The notes: generated from the letters alone by a model not told the origin. 64,000 nucleotides of DNA from Halarchaeum rubridurum (GCF_014647115.1 NZ_BMOO01000003.1:372001-436000); one strand, 5' to 3'. Numbered from the stretch's first letter, positions 15,983-25,162 are shown. A program made the numbers and translations.

Positions 15983-16360
15983 ATGACCGAGATGGAACGG
16001 CGGCACTACGAGCTCGTGAAGCTGGTCCGCGAGCGTGCACGCGGGTACTTCCGCACCGCCGTCCGGTACACGGCGGACGACTGGTCCGTCATCTATCGAC
16101 GCGGCGACCTCCCCGACGAGCGCCCGCAGCGCCGCTCGAACGCCATCGTCGAGAAGATTCGGGAGCGCGAGCCGCTGCGCGAACCCGACAGCCCGTTCGG
16201 CGAGTTCGAGTCCGTCGTCGAGCTCTACGAGGGCGGCGTCTTCATCGTGATCCGCGAATCGCCCTCGGCGGGCGTCGTGCTGTCGCTCGAACGCGGCGCG
16301 GCGGAGAGCCTCGCGTCGTTCGTCGTCGAGTGCGAGCGGACGGTCGCGCCCGAGACCTAG
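15983..16360 (+). CDS. Conserved hypothetical haloarchaeal protein
   Basis: 125 residues from the ATG at 15983, with the TATA-like TCTATAA at 15954-15960. The N-terminal half is basic and helical with a YRRGDLPDERPQRRSNAIVEKIRER stretch (about 40-65). The C-terminal half alternates hydrophobic residues (FESVVELYEGGVFIVI) suggesting beta strands, overall consistent with a small alpha/beta domain. No known motif. Its last four bases overlap the stop of the convergent polymerase gene. I recognise the type from haloarchaeal genomes but no function. Confidence 0.7.
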   Translation: MTEMERRHYELVKLVRERARGYFRTAVRYTADDWSVIYRRGDLPDERPQRRSNAIVEKIREREPLREPDSPFGEFESVVELYEGGVFIVIRESPSAGVVLSLERGAAESLASFVVECERTVAPET

Positions 16361-17601
16361 AAGTCGCCGAGCGACGCCTGCCCGTCGCCGCTCGTCGCGT
16401 CGGTCGCGTCGGTCGCATCCACCGCCTCGCCGTCGGCCGTCGCGCTCGTTTCCTCGGGTGCGTGCTCGTCGCCGAAGCCGCCGAGGCGCGCCTGTTCGCC
16501 GGCGGCGAAGGAGAGGTTCGACACCCGGACGCCGACCTTCCTGACGGACGCGTCCGCGAACTCCGCGAGGAGGTCGGCCGCGACATCCCGGACGAGCGCC
16601 GGGTCGTCGACGGGGCCGGGGAGCGAGCGCGCGCGGGTGTTGACGTCGTACGGCGGCGTCACGACCTTCACGCCGATGGTGCGGTAGAGGGCGTCCTTTC
16701 GGCGCGCGCGGTCGGCAACGGCGTCGGCGAGCGTCAGCGCCTGTTCGCGGACGCGCTCGTGGTCGCCGACGGGGCCGTCGAAGGCCGACTCGCGGCTGAG
16801 GCTCTTCGGGTCGTCTCGGGGTTCGACCGGCCGGTCGTCGCGGCCGAGCGCGCGCTCGTGGAGGTCGCGCCCGCGCTCGCCGAAGCGCTCGATGAGGGCG
16901 TAGGGGTCGGCGTCGGCGAGGTCGCCCGCCGTCTCGATACCCATCTCGCGGAGTTCGCGCGCGCGGACCGGGCCGACGCCGTGGACGTCCGCGACGTCGA
17001 TGGGCGCGAGGAACGACTCGACCTCGTCGGGCGGGACGACGACGAGGCCGTCCGGTTTGTCGTGGTCGCTCGCTATCTTCGCGGTGCTCATGTCGGGTGC
17101 GACGCCGACGCTTGCTGGGACGCCGGCCTCGCGCGCGATTCGCTGTTTGACGTGGCGGGCGAACCCCGCCGCGACGTCCCACGCGGTCCGGTCGGTGACG
17201 TCGAGGTACGCCTCGTCGATGCTGACCTCGCGGACGGTGTCGGCGAGGTCGTGGAGGATGGTTTTGACGTCCGCGGCGACGTCCTCGTAGTAGTCGAGGT
17301 CGACCGGCCGGTAGTGCGCGCTCGGGCCGTCGGGGTCGTCGGCGCGCCGCGGGAGCCGTTCGAGTGCCGTCGAGATGGCCTGCGCGCTCTCGACGCCGTG
17401 CGCGCGCGCCTCGTAGCTCGCCGTGGCGACCGCACCCACGGTCTCCCCGGCCTCGTACCCCATCCCGACGACGACGGGTTCGCCGCGGAGTGCGGGTTCG
17501 CGCTTTCGCTCGCAGGAGGCGTAGAAACAGTCCATGTCGACGTGGAGGACGATGCGCTCCGTGGGGTCGGGCGCGCCGGGGAGACGACCGCCCGCAGTCA
17601 T
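16357..17601 (-). CDS. dinB: DNA polymerase IV (Y-family translesion polymerase)
   Basis: 414 residues. Palm motifs HVDMDCFYASCE (residues 20-31, metal-binding Asp22 and others) and SIDEAYLDVT (about 124-133) supply the catalytic acids. The thumb helix-hairpin-helix DVHGVGPVRARELREMGI follows, then the little-finger domain. The C-terminal end QASLGDF is a PCNA-interacting peptide (QxxLxxF), so recruitment to the sliding clamp is expected. A Thr/Asp-rich linker precedes the PIP box. Translesion DNA synthesis in the cytoplasm. Monocistronic and convergent with the gene upstream. Confidence 0.95.
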   Translation of the reverse strand: MTAGGRLPGAPDPTERIVLHVDMDCFYASCERKREPALRGEPVVVGMGYEAGETVGAVATASYEARAHGVESAQAISTALERLPRRADDPDGPSAHYRPVDLDYYEDVAADVKTILHDLADTVREVSIDEAYLDVTDRTAWDVAAGFARHVKQRIAREAGVPASVGVAPDMSTAKIASDHDKPDGLVVVPPDEVESFLAPIDVADVHGVGPVRARELREMGIETAGDLADADPYALIERFGERGRDLHERALGRDDRPVEPRDDPKSLSRESAFDGPVGDHERVREQALTLADAVADRARRKDALYRTIGVKVVTPPYDVNTRARSLPGPVDDPALVRDVAADLLAEFADASVRKVGVRVSNLSFAAGEQARLGGFGDEHAPEETSATADGEAVDATDATDATSGDGQASLGDF

Positions 17602-17656
17602 GACTACGCGAAGGGGGTCGAGGAAGGAATAGCTTCGGTTCGCGGTCGTCGCGGCG

Positions 17657-17776
17657 CTAGTACTCGGTGTCGCGGCCCTGCTCGTACACGAGCCCCCAGA
17701 GGGCCTGTTCGAGCTCGTCCTCGCTGGGCTCTCCGAGCGCGTCGTACAGGTTGTTCGGGACGTCGATGGACTGCAT
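17657..17776 (-). CDS. Small hypothetical protein (39 aa)
   Basis: ATG at 17776 (MQSIDVPNNLYDALGEP) gives 39 residues with an acidic, helical C-terminus ending EQGRDTEY. The N-terminal pattern (I-D-V-P-x-x-L-Y-D-A-L) resembles the ribbon-helix-helix or antitoxin-type small proteins common in haloarchaea, but it is too short to prove. An in-frame extension to 17848 runs through AT-rich, promoter-like DNA and is rejected. No toxin gene is adjacent. Confidence 0.5.
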   Translation of the reverse strand: MQSIDVPNNLYDALGEPSEDELEQALWGLVYEQGRDTEY

Positions 17777-17862
17777 ACACGACGGATGGGTCCCCGAAAA
17801 GAAAAGCGTGGTGTGAGTACCGAACGAGTACAAAATCGGAGAGTACACTCCGAGTTAATTCC

Positions 17863-18621
17863 TCAGACGCCTTCGACGGTGGTGCCCTCCTCGCGGCAGA
17901 CTTCGAGGGCGTGTTTGGCGGCCATTCCGGCGTCCGTCGCGGTGCGGCCCGCGCCGACGCCGACCTTGAGCGACATGTCGGCGTCGTCGCGGACGCGCTC
18001 GATGACGTCGGCGTAGGTGTCGCGGGCGAGGTCGGGGACGAGCGCGATGACGTTGTCGCCGCCGACGAAGAACGCGAGGCCGTCGTGTTCGTCGTGGAGG
18101 GTGCGCATCAGCGCCGCGTACCCCTGCTCAATGCGGACGAACGTGGAGAAGGCGTCGAGTTCGTCCGTGTACTTGCCGGTCGCGTCGTTCACGTCGAAGT
18201 GGGCGATGCGGACGTCGTCGTCGGCGCGCTCGGCCTCGGCGATGGGGTCGCCGGCGAGTACCTCGCGACGCTCCGCGTCCTGCGCGCTCCCTGCGGCCTG
18301 GAGGTGTGCAGTGGCGTCGACGAGCGCGTCCGTCGGGTTCGCGCCCGACCCGATGCCGAGGCTGACGGTGACGGGGTAGCGATTGCGCAGCGACTCCTGC
18401 AGGCGGCGGTGGTCGGCCCGGTCGATGCCGTTCGTCACCGCGATCATGTTGTCGAAGCGCGTGAAGAAGGCGTAGCCGTCGCGGGTGCCGAGAAACTGGG
18501 AGAGGTCGGCGTAGAGGCGCGACTGGAGCGTCTGGAGGTCGGCCTCGCGGCGGGGTTCCGGCGTCACCGTCCACGGCCCGTAGTTGTCCAGTTGGACGAG
18601 AGTGACCTGTGCGTTCGTCAC
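17863..18621 (-). CDS. gch3: GTP cyclohydrolase III
   Basis: 252 residues. It has the two-palm-domain architecture of archaeal GCH III: FFTRFDNMIAVTNG near residue 58 and FFVGGDNVIAL near residue 188, the GGDN loop corresponding to the GGDEF/polymerase palm metal site. It converts GTP to a formylamino-pyrimidine nucleotide, the first step of archaeal riboflavin/F420 deazaflavin and possibly methanopterin-type cofactor routes. The start is GTG at 18621 because the minus TATA-like CCGATAAG (18650-18657) lies 29-36 nt upstream. The longer in-frame reading to 18945 overlaps the next gene and is a shadow. Confidence 0.9.
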   Translation of the reverse strand: MTNAQVTLVQLDNYGPWTVTPEPRREADLQTLQSRLYADLSQFLGTRDGYAFFTRFDNMIAVTNGIDRADHRRLQESLRNRYPVTVSLGIGSGANPTDALVDATAHLQAAGSAQDAERREVLAGDPIAEAERADDDVRIAHFDVNDATGKYTDELDAFSTFVRIEQGYAALMRTLHDEHDGLAFFVGGDNVIALVPDLARDTYADVIERVRDDADMSLKVGVGAGRTATDAGMAAKHALEVCREEGTTVEGV

Positions 18622-18649
18622 GGATACCGGACACTCCGCCCCGCCCGCG

Positions 18650-18657
18650 CTTATCGG
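18650..18657 (-). promoter_or_regulatory. TATA box of gch3
   Basis: Minus-strand CCGATAAG located 29-36 nt before the GTG at 18621; it decides the start codon. Confidence 0.5.
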
Positions 18658-18671
18658 TTTTGAATCGCGTC

Positions 18672-20702
18672 TCAGAACTGGGTGTCGGAGTCGGTCGGCG
18701 ACCGGTCGGCGAGCGCGCGCGCCGCCGACTGGCGGACCTCGTCCGGCGTCACCTCGTGGTCGTGCTGGTAGACCTCGCCGTTCAGCACGTAGACGGCCTC
18801 GCGCTCGTTGCAGAGGGCGGCGACGCCCGCGCTCGACAGCGCCGGCGGTTGTTCGATCTCGGTGCCGACGAGGCGATACCGGTCGGAGACGTGCTCGGCG
18901 TAGATCGCCGTCAATCCGCCTGTCACGTTGAACCCCGACCACCACGCGCGGACCCAGAGACGGTGATTATCGAGCGATTCCGAGCGCAGCACGTACTGCG
19001 AGATGGGGACGCCACCGCCGAGCACCACCGGGCACGCCGTGACGTCGCCCGCGAACCGGAACGGTCCCGGCGCACCTGACCACATGACGGCGCGCTCAAA
19101 CGGCGCGCCCGAGAGGAAGCGCCCGGCGGTCCGCCCGGCGGTGCGTGAATCGAGTGACGGCGAGACCACGCCCGCACGCGCCCCGCGTTCGATGAGCGCA
19201 TCGAGGGCTCCCTCAGCATTCTGACCACCGACGGCTGAGACGACGCGCGCCGACACGTCGTCGAGCGTCGTCGGGTCGAGGACGCCGTCGCGGCAGTCGA
19301 ATCCCGCGGCGGTCAGCGGCGATGCGACGTGGACGAAGCCATAGTCCGTCTCCAGCGCGTCCCGAACGGCGGCCGTCGTCGTCGGCGCGGTCTCGACGGT
19401 GAACGGTTCGTCAGCCTCCCGGTGCTCGCGACCGATCAGGACGTCCGAGAGCGCGTCCCGCGCCGCATCATCGACACCGAGAAGCGCGATCCGTTCCTCC
19501 GAGACGTCCCGCACCGGTCGTGCGAGCCCGTGCTCGAACCCCGACACGGAGAGCCGGGTGTCGCCGTCGGGGATCGGCGGCGTGCTGTGTCCGGTGGCGA
19601 GCGCGCGCCCGGTCACCGACCGGTCGTCGCCGACAGCGATGGGGACGAGGTCGCGTACGAGAAAGGGAAGGAGTGGGGCGTCCGTCGGGTCATCGCGCAC
19701 GACCGCCGCGTAACGCGCGTCGGGAAGGGAGTCGGCGAACGCCGCGCGCGGCGCTTCGAGGTACTCCATGAGCTGTTCGGGTATCGGCCGGTCGTAGAGT
19801 GCCGGCGGGTAGAAGGAGAGTTCGCCCGCGACCGCCTCGTACTCTTGCCTGGGGACGTCGTAGTAGCCGGCCGTCCGCACGAGGGTGTCGAGGAAGAAAC
19901 AGCGTTCGAGCAGGGCCCTCGCCGTCCGCGGCGAGACCGCGCCGTCGCCGAGCGACTGGCGAAAACCGTTGTCGAGCCGGAGTTCGGGCTCCGGCGCTTC
20001 GACGACGTCCGCGCCGAGGTAGTACGCGAGCGGTGCGACGGCGTACAGCGACGCGTACGTCTCGGGGACGGCGAGCGTCACGCCCGTGTCGGGCCGCGTG
20101 AGACCCGACGGTATCGAGAGGGCGTCGCCGCGCTCGATCCGCGGGGGGTGGCCGCGGAGCGTCGGCCACGAACGCTCGGACGACCACTCCTTCACCGCCG
20201 AGGCGAGGTAGGGAAGCGTCTCGCGCAGCGCCCCCGGGTCGTCCGGCACCGTGATCGTCCCGTGCGGACGCTCGTGGCGCGAGCGCGCGCCGACCGCGAC
20301 CCGTGTCGGCTCCTCGAACGCCAGCGTCGCCGCACCCTCTCCGTGGTGGTGCTCGGTGGCGGCCTCGAACGCCGCGTCGAACACCTTCACGTAGAGCTTG
20401 CAGGCCGCCTCAACGTCGACGTAATACGTCCCACGGGGGAACGACACCTCGGCGTCGGAGAGTTGGACGTCGATGTCGCCGCGCTCGTCGCGCACGCACG
20501 ACCCCGCGTTCGCGGGCATCGACAGCGTCGTCGCCTCGAAGGAGACCGCGGCGTCGACCGGGAAGAGAAAGCGCGCGTCCGACACGCGCTCGGCGTCGAC
20601 CGACCTGTCGGCGGTGAGGCGACACGTCGCGTCCATGACCCGGTCGTGTATCCGGAGTTCCTCCCCCACCGTCTCGAAGTAGATCGGCCCTGCCCCCGTC
20701 AC
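18672..20702 (-). CDS. Large haloarchaeal protein with a probable inactive CHAT-like domain
   Basis: 676 residues, no signal or membrane span. Residues about 1-140 look beta-rich; 170-340 are mixed. Residues about 420-560 follow the order of a CHAT (caspase HetF associated with TPR) protease domain: an alternating strand-helix block ending AAVRDALETDYGFVHVAS, then DGVLDPTTLDD, SAVGGQ, and ALIERGARAGVVS. At the positions of the CHAT catalytic His (HFACHG) and Cys (SACES) it has Pro and Val, so a protease-dead pseudoenzyme is inferred. The C-terminal 100 residues contain GGGVPISQYVLRSES. Lies upstream of gch3 on the same strand with a 50-nt gap. Family similarity rests on pattern reading only. 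Confidence 0.55.
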   Translation of the reverse strand: MTGAGPIYFETVGEELRIHDRVMDATCRLTADRSVDAERVSDARFLFPVDAAVSFEATTLSMPANAGSCVRDERGDIDVQLSDAEVSFPRGTYYVDVEAACKLYVKVFDAAFEAATEHHHGEGAATLAFEEPTRVAVGARSRHERPHGTITVPDDPGALRETLPYLASAVKEWSSERSWPTLRGHPPRIERGDALSIPSGLTRPDTGVTLAVPETYASLYAVAPLAYYLGADVVEAPEPELRLDNGFRQSLGDGAVSPRTARALLERCFFLDTLVRTAGYYDVPRQEYEAVAGELSFYPPALYDRPIPEQLMEYLEAPRAAFADSLPDARYAAVVRDDPTDAPLLPFLVRDLVPIAVGDDRSVTGRALATGHSTPPIPDGDTRLSVSGFEHGLARPVRDVSEERIALLGVDDAARDALSDVLIGREHREADEPFTVETAPTTTAAVRDALETDYGFVHVASPLTAAGFDCRDGVLDPTTLDDVSARVVSAVGGQNAEGALDALIERGARAGVVSPSLDSRTAGRTAGRFLSGAPFERAVMWSGAPGPFRFAGDVTACPVVLGGGVPISQYVLRSESLDNHRLWVRAWWSGFNVTGGLTAIYAEHVSDRYRLVGTEIEQPPALSSAGVAALCNEREAVYVLNGEVYQHDHEVTPDEVRQSAARALADRSPTDSDTQF

Positions 20703-20803
20703 GTCGTCCCGTAGCCTGTCGGTGTACTTACGTGCCGTGGTGCGAGCGGGATAGCTGGCGCTACGCGGGCTGAAAAACGAAGAACGGCGGCGAAACGGAC
20801 CGC

Positions 20804-21286
20804 TTAGTGGTCGGCCGCGTCCTCGTAGACCCAGGGCGCCGCGTTGGCGTCCCAGTCGACGAGTTCGTCCTCGTCGAAGAAGAGGGCGATCTCGCGCTCG
20901 TTGGCGCCCTCGTCCTCGTGGTCGCTGCCGTGGATGACGTTGTGCCCGAGGTCGTTCCCGAGGTCACCGCGGATGGTGCCGGGTGCGGCCTCCTGGGCGT
21001 CCGTCGCGCCCATCATCTGGCGGACCTGCCGCGTCGCGTCCGCGCCCTCCCAGACCATCGCGAAGACGGGCCCGGAGGTGATGAACTCGACGAGGCCCTC
21101 GAAGAAGGGCTTGTCCTCGTGCTCGCCGTAGTGTTCGTGGGCGAGCTCCTCGTCGATCTGCATGAACTTCCCGCCGACCATCTTGAGGCCTTTGTCTTCG
21201 AGGCGACCGACGATCTCGCCGATGAGACCGCGCTGGACGCCGTCGGGCTTGACCATCACGAACGTCCGCTCGTCGTGGTGGCTCAT
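20804..21286 (-). CDS. ndk: Nucleoside diphosphate kinase
   Basis: 160 residues, cytoplasmic. It transfers gamma-phosphate between NTPs and NDPs through phosphohistidine; the active site is NVIHGSD. The N-terminal [19 protein letters not shown] and the RGDLGNDLG region are typical; an acidic C-terminal extension [15 protein letters not shown] is present as in haloarchaeal NDKs. It abuts rpl24e (next base), last gene of the operon rpl7ae, rps28e, rpl24e, ndk. Confidence 0.96.
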   Translation of the reverse strand: MSHHDERTFVMVKPDGVQRGLIGEIVGRLEDKGLKMVGGKFMQIDEELAHEHYGEHEDKPFFEGLVEFITSGPVFAMVWEGADATRQVRQMMGATDAQEAAPGTIRGDLGNDLGHNVIHGSDHEDEGANEREIALFFDEDELVDWDANAAPWVYEDAADH

Positions 21287-21475
21287 CTATTCGCCCTCGC
21301 CGGCGTGGCCCTCCTCGGTCCACTCGAGCTCGCGGGGCTCGCGACCGAGGTCGGCGTTCTTCTCGCACTTCGACGAGCAGAAGTGCACGGTACGTCCGTC
21401 GTTGTAGACGAACATCGTGCCCGTCCCGGGCTCGATGTCCGCCCCACAGTAGTCACACTCTCGGGTCTGGGGCAT
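21287..21475 (-). CDS. rpl24e: 50S ribosomal protein L24e (eL24)
   Basis: 62 residues from the ATG at 21475. Zinc-finger cysteines CDYC and FCSSKC frame the characteristic YNDGRTVHF segment. The start overlaps the TAA of rps28e by one base (TAATG), and the stop directly precedes ndk. The in-frame extension upstream lies within rps28e and is not used. Confidence 0.95.
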   Translation of the reverse strand: MPQTRECDYCGADIEPGTGTMFVYNDGRTVHFCSSKCEKNADLGREPRELEWTEEGHAGEGE

Positions 21476-21702
21476 TACTGACCTCCGATGGAGTCGGCTT
21501 CGCGGGCCGTCTCGCGCAGCTGGAGGACGTCGCCGACCCGCGTGGGGCCGAGGACGTTGCGCGTGATGATGCGGCCCTGGTTGGAGCCTTCCTGAAGTCG
21601 ACACTTCACCTGCATCGCCTCGCCGTGCATCCCGGTCTTTCCGACGACCTCGATGACCTCGGCGGACGTGGAGTCCTCCGTCTCCGATTCCTCGGCACTC
21701 AT
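21475..21702 (-). CDS. rps28e: 30S ribosomal protein S28e (eS28)
   Basis: 75 residues. The S28e core [23 protein letters not shown] and the ending [15 protein letters not shown] are recognisable; the first 14 residues are an acidic haloarchaeal extension. It lies 4 nt after rpl7ae and overlaps rpl24e, second gene of the operon. Confidence 0.95.
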   Translation of the reverse strand: MSAEESETEDSTSAEVIEVVGKTGMHGEAMQVKCRLQEGSNQGRIITRNVLGPTRVGDVLQLRETAREADSIGGQ

Positions 21703-21706
21703 AGGT

Positions 21707-22069
21707 TTACTTCAGCTCCTCGATCTTCTCGCCGATGTCCTCGACGTCCTCGTCGGCGTCGCCGGCGTCGACGACGGCCGCGGCGGCGGAGCCGACTTCG
21801 AGGCCGGCCGCGACGCCGAGTTCGTCCTGCGTCTCGACGAAGATGTACGGGACGCCCTTCTCCTCCGCGAGTTCGGGGAGGTGGAGGACGATCTCCTCGG
21901 GGGAGACGTCCTCGGCGATGATGACGAGGTCCGCGTTGCCGCGCTCGACGGCCTTGGTCGTCTCGTTCGTACCCTTCTTCACGCTACCGGTGTCACGGGC
22001 GACTTCGAGCGATTCGAGCGCTCGCTCCTGCAGGTCGGCCGGGACGTCGTAGTCGACATAGACTGGCAT
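21707..22069 (-). CDS. rpl7ae: 50S ribosomal protein L7Ae (eL8)
   Basis: 120 residues from the ATG at 22069 ([10 protein letters not shown]). The RNA-binding signature [27 protein letters not shown] is complete. L7Ae binds kink-turns in 23S rRNA, box C/D and H/ACA guide RNAs and RNase P. An in-frame ATG 4 codons upstream (22081) is less likely. The clearest TATA box (GTTTTTAAC, minus, 22187-22195) lies about 120 nt away, so this gene appears to have a leader of about 90 nt, unlike most genes here. Confidence 0.95.
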   Translation of the reverse strand: MPVYVDYDVPADLQERALESLEVARDTGSVKKGTNETTKAVERGNADLVIIAEDVSPEEIVLHLPELAEEKGVPYIFVETQDELGVAAGLEVGSAAAAVVDAGDADEDVEDIGEKIEELK

Positions 22070-22186
22070 TTTTATGTTCACCTACTCCCTCGGGTGGGCT
22101 TGCGCTCCGTCGCCGACCGCGATTCCCGTGGCGACTCGAAGCATCATGACCCCCCGAAGGCTGTACAACCTATTCCGAATCCCGTA

Positions 22187-22195
22187 GTTAAAAAC
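22187..22195 (-). promoter_or_regulatory. TATA box of the rpl7ae operon
   Basis: Minus-strand GTTTTTAAC, about 120 nt before the rpl7ae ATG; a transcription start near 22163 would leave a leader of about 94 nt containing GTCGCC...GGCGAC complementary segments and a 21-codon ORF (22082-22147). Confidence 0.5.
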
Positions 22196-22295
22196 GCTTT
22201 CAAAGCCCGCCGGGGTGCGAACGCGCGACACGGGGCCGGGGGCGGCCGCACGGAACGGTAACGCCCTTCGGCATCGGGAGCGAACGACGCGGTAG

Positions 22296-24662
22296 ATGGC
22301 CGTCGGAGAGACCGCCGCCGCGCTCCGCGCGGAGGCCCGCGAGACGAACGAGCGCCGCCTCCTCGTCCTCGCCGACGAGACGGACGACGGACGGGAACCG
22401 GCCGACGCCCTCGACGCCGCCGGGACGGACGACGACGCGACCGACCGCGGGCTCGCCGCCGCCGCCGACGCGCTCGACGCCGCCGGAGTCGAACGCGCCG
22501 AGACGACGCTCGTCGGCCACCGCGACGGCCTCCGCTGCGAGCGCGTCGAACCCCGCGACACGGGCGACCTCCTCGGGACGACGCGCGAGGCCGTCGTCTA
22601 CGACGCCCGCGACGAGTGCCGGCCGAACGCGCTCGGGCGAATCACCGGCGCGGTCGACGGCGGCGGCCTCCTCGTCCTCGTGACACCCGCGCTCGACGAC
22701 TGGCCGGCGCGCCGCGACCGCTTCGACGACGGCATGGCCGTCCCGCCCTTCGACGTCGGGGACGTGTCGGGGCGCTTCCGCGCGCGCCTCGTCAGGACGC
22801 TCCGGGCGCACCGCGGCGTCGGCATCGTGGCGCTTGACGGCGTGGAGGACGGCGAGGGCGATGCCGGCGTGACCGTCGTCGACGACGGCCTGACACACCC
22901 CGCGCCGCGCCTCCCCGCCCCCGACCCGGTAGTCCCCGACGAGCGCGCCTTCCCCCGCGAGGCCTACGCGGCCTGTCTCACCACCGACCAAGTCGAGGCC
23001 CTCGGTGCCTTCGAGACGCTTTTCGACGCCGGGAGCGCCGTCGTCTGCGAGGCCGACCGGGGCCGCGGGAAGACGAGCGCGGCCGGCCTCGCCGCGGGGA
23101 GCCTCGCCGTCGAGGGCCGGGACGTCCTCGTCACCGCGCCGTCGTTCCGCGGCGTCCGCGACCTCTACGCCCGCGCGAGCGAGCTGTTCGACGCGCTCGG
23201 CGTCGCCTTCGAGCGCCCCGAGACGACGCGACTCGACCTCCCGACTGGGGGAACGATACGCTACGCGAAACCCCCGGCGGCCGCCGACGAACTCGACGAC
23301 TGCGACGCCCTCCTCGTCGACGAGGCCGCGGCGCTCCCCGTTCGGCTCCTCGAACGCTATCTCGACGCCGACGCCGTCGCGTTCACGACGACCGTCCACG
23401 GCTACGAGGGTGCAGGCCGCGGTTTCGACGTCCGCTTCCGCGACGTGCTCGCCGACACCGACCGCGACGTGACCGACGTCCGCCTCGACGAGCCGATCCG
23501 CTACGCCGCGGGCGACCCCGTCGAGGTCTGGGCCTTCCGCGCGCTCCTGCTCGACGCCCGACCGCCCGTCGAGCCGCTCGTCGCTGACGCCGACCCCGAG
23601 ACCTGCACCTACGACGCCCTCGACGGTGACGCGCTCGCCGCCGACGAGACCCTGCTCCGCGAGGCGTTCGGCCTCCTCGTCGCCGCCCACTACCGCACCG
23701 AACCCGACGACCTCGCCCGCCTCCTCGACGCGCCGAACCTCGACGCCCGCGCGCTCCGCCGCGACGGCCACGTCGTCGCCGTCGCCCTCCTCGCGCGCGA
23801 GGGCGGCCTCGACGAAGAGACGCGCGACGCGATGTACACCGGCGAGCGCGTGAAGGGCAACATGCTCCCGGACGTCCTCACGAGCCAGTTGCGCGACCCG
23901 GACGCGGCCGACCCGGTCGGGACGCGCGTCGTCCGCATCGCCACCCACCACGCCGCCCGCTCGCGCGGCCTCGGCTCCGCGCTCCTCGACGGCGTCCGCG
24001 CGGAGTTCGGGTGTCGAGACTGGCTCGGCGTCGGCTACGGCGCGACGCCCGCCCTCCTCTCCTTCTGGGCGCGCAACGGCTTCTCGACCGTCCACCTCTC
24101 GACGACGCGCAACGACGCGAGCGGCGAGTACTCGGCGCTCATGCTCGACCCCCTGAGCGACGCCGGCGGGGCGCTCGCCGACCGCCACGAGTCGTGGTTC
24201 GCCGACCGGATCGCCGGCGTCCTCGCCGACGCCCTCGACGACTGCGACCCGGACGTGGCGCGCGCCGCGCTCGCCGCCTGCGACGCGACGCCCGCACCCG
24301 ACCTCTCCGACGACGCGTGGCGCGTCGTCGCCGGCTCCGCCTACGGCTCCGCGATGTACAGCGTCGACCCCGAGCCCTTCCGCCGCCTCGCCGTCTGCGC
24401 ACTCGTCCGCGACGACGCGCCCGGCCTCCTCTCGGACGCCGACGCCGTCGAGGGCGACCCCGAAACCGAGAGAGAACGCCGCGAGCGCCTCCTCGTCCGC
24501 AAACTCCTCCAGTGTCACTCGTGGGACGCCGTCGCCGACGAGCTCGGCTATCACTCGGCCGGACAGGCGATGCGGGCGTTCGGCGACGCCCTGAAACCCC
24601 TCTGCGAGGCGTGGGGCGGCGAGGCGGCCGCGGCGGAGCGCGCGCGCCACCGGGGCGAGTGA
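22296..24662 (+). CDS. tmcA: tRNA(Met) cytidine acetyltransferase
   Basis: 788 residues. Order of domains: N-terminal DUF1726-like region, RNA-helicase/ATPase module with Walker A ADRGRGKTS (about residue 250) and LLVDEAAALP (Walker B), GNAT acetyltransferase with RIATHHAARSRGLGSALL, and a C-terminal tRNA-binding tail. TmcA/Kre33/NAT10 proteins acetylate cytidines (ac4C) in tRNA and, in archaea, also rRNA, using acetyl-CoA and ATP. The stop is 3 nt before the DUF456-type membrane gene, so the two are co-transcribed. Divergent from rpl7ae. Confidence 0.93.
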   Translation: MAVGETAAALRAEARETNERRLLVLADETDDGREPADALDAAGTDDDATDRGLAAAADALDAAGVERAETTLVGHRDGLRCERVEPRDTGDLLGTTREAVVYDARDECRPNALGRITGAVDGGGLLVLVTPALDDWPARRDRFDDGMAVPPFDVGDVSGRFRARLVRTLRAHRGVGIVALDGVEDGEGDAGVTVVDDGLTHPAPRLPAPDPVVPDERAFPREAYAACLTTDQVEALGAFETLFDAGSAVVCEADRGRGKTSAAGLAAGSLAVEGRDVLVTAPSFRGVRDLYARASELFDALGVAFERPETTRLDLPTGGTIRYAKPPAAADELDDCDALLVDEAAALPVRLLERYLDADAVAFTTTVHGYEGAGRGFDVRFRDVLADTDRDVTDVRLDEPIRYAAGDPVEVWAFRALLLDARPPVEPLVADADPETCTYDALDGDALAADETLLREAFGLLVAAHYRTEPDDLARLLDAPNLDARALRRDGHVVAVALLAREGGLDEETRDAMYTGERVKGNMLPDVLTSQLRDPDAADPVGTRVVRIATHHAARSRGLGSALLDGVRAEFGCRDWLGVGYGATPALLSFWARNGFSTVHLSTTRNDASGEYSALMLDPLSDAGGALADRHESWFADRIAGVLADALDDCDPDVARAALAACDATPAPDLSDDAWRVVAGSAYGSAMYSVDPEPFRRLAVCALVRDDAPGLLSDADAVEGDPETERERRERLLVRKLLQCHSWDAVADELGYHSAGQAMRAFGDALKPLCEAWGGEAAAAERARHRGE

Positions 24663-24665
24663 CCC

Positions 24666-25139
24666 GTGGACGCGCTCACCGCCCTCGCCGCCGCCCTGCT
24701 CGGGGTCGGGATGGTCGCCAGCGTCCTCCCGCTCCTCCCGGGCGGCCTCGTCTCGCTCGCGGGCCTCGGGCTCTACCGCTGGCAGACGGGCGAGCCCGGG
24801 GCGTTCGTCCTCGCCGGCCTCGTCCTCTGCTGTCTCGTCGCGCTCGCCGTCGACTGGTTCGGCGGCGCAATCGGGGCGAGCGCGGGCGGCGCGTCCGTCC
24901 GGACGACGCTCGTCGCCGCCGTCGTCGGCCTGCTCTGTCTCCCGCTCGGCGGGCCGGTCGGCGTGCTCGTGGGTGTGGCCGTCACCGTTCTCGCGCTCGA
25001 ATACCGCCGTCTCGGCGACGCCGAGGCGAGCCTCCGGAGCGCGGCCGCGGCGACGGTCGGCGTGCTCGCCTCCGCGGCCGTCCAGTTGGGCTGCACGGGC
25101 ATCGTGCTCGCCGCGGTGCTGGTGGTCGAGTTCCTCTGA
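24666..25139 (+). CDS. DUF456-family membrane protein
   Basis: 157 residues, GTG start 3 nt after tmcA. Four to five membrane spans are evident. The pattern LPLLPGGLVSLAGLGLYRWQTGEP near the N-terminus and DWFGGAIGASAGGASVRTT in the middle, with GPVGVLVG, matches the DUF456 family of glycine-zipper membrane proteins. Function unknown. Convergent with gltX. Confidence 0.75.
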   Translation: MDALTALAAALLGVGMVASVLPLLPGGLVSLAGLGLYRWQTGEPGAFVLAGLVLCCLVALAVDWFGGAIGASAGGASVRTTLVAAVVGLLCLPLGGPVGVLVGVAVTVLALEYRRLGDAEASLRSAAAATVGVLASAAVQLGCTGIVLAAVLVVEFL

Positions 25140-25162
25140 GCGCGGAGGAGAAGCGCGCCGCG

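Noticed and set aside
17777-17848. N-terminal extension of the 39-residue ORF to 63 residues
   Set aside because: The added codons lie in AT-rich promoter-like DNA with unusual residues for this organism.
22200-24650. 816-codon open frame antisense to tmcA
   Set aside because: Composition shadow; the plus strand encodes a complete TmcA with Walker and GNAT motifs.
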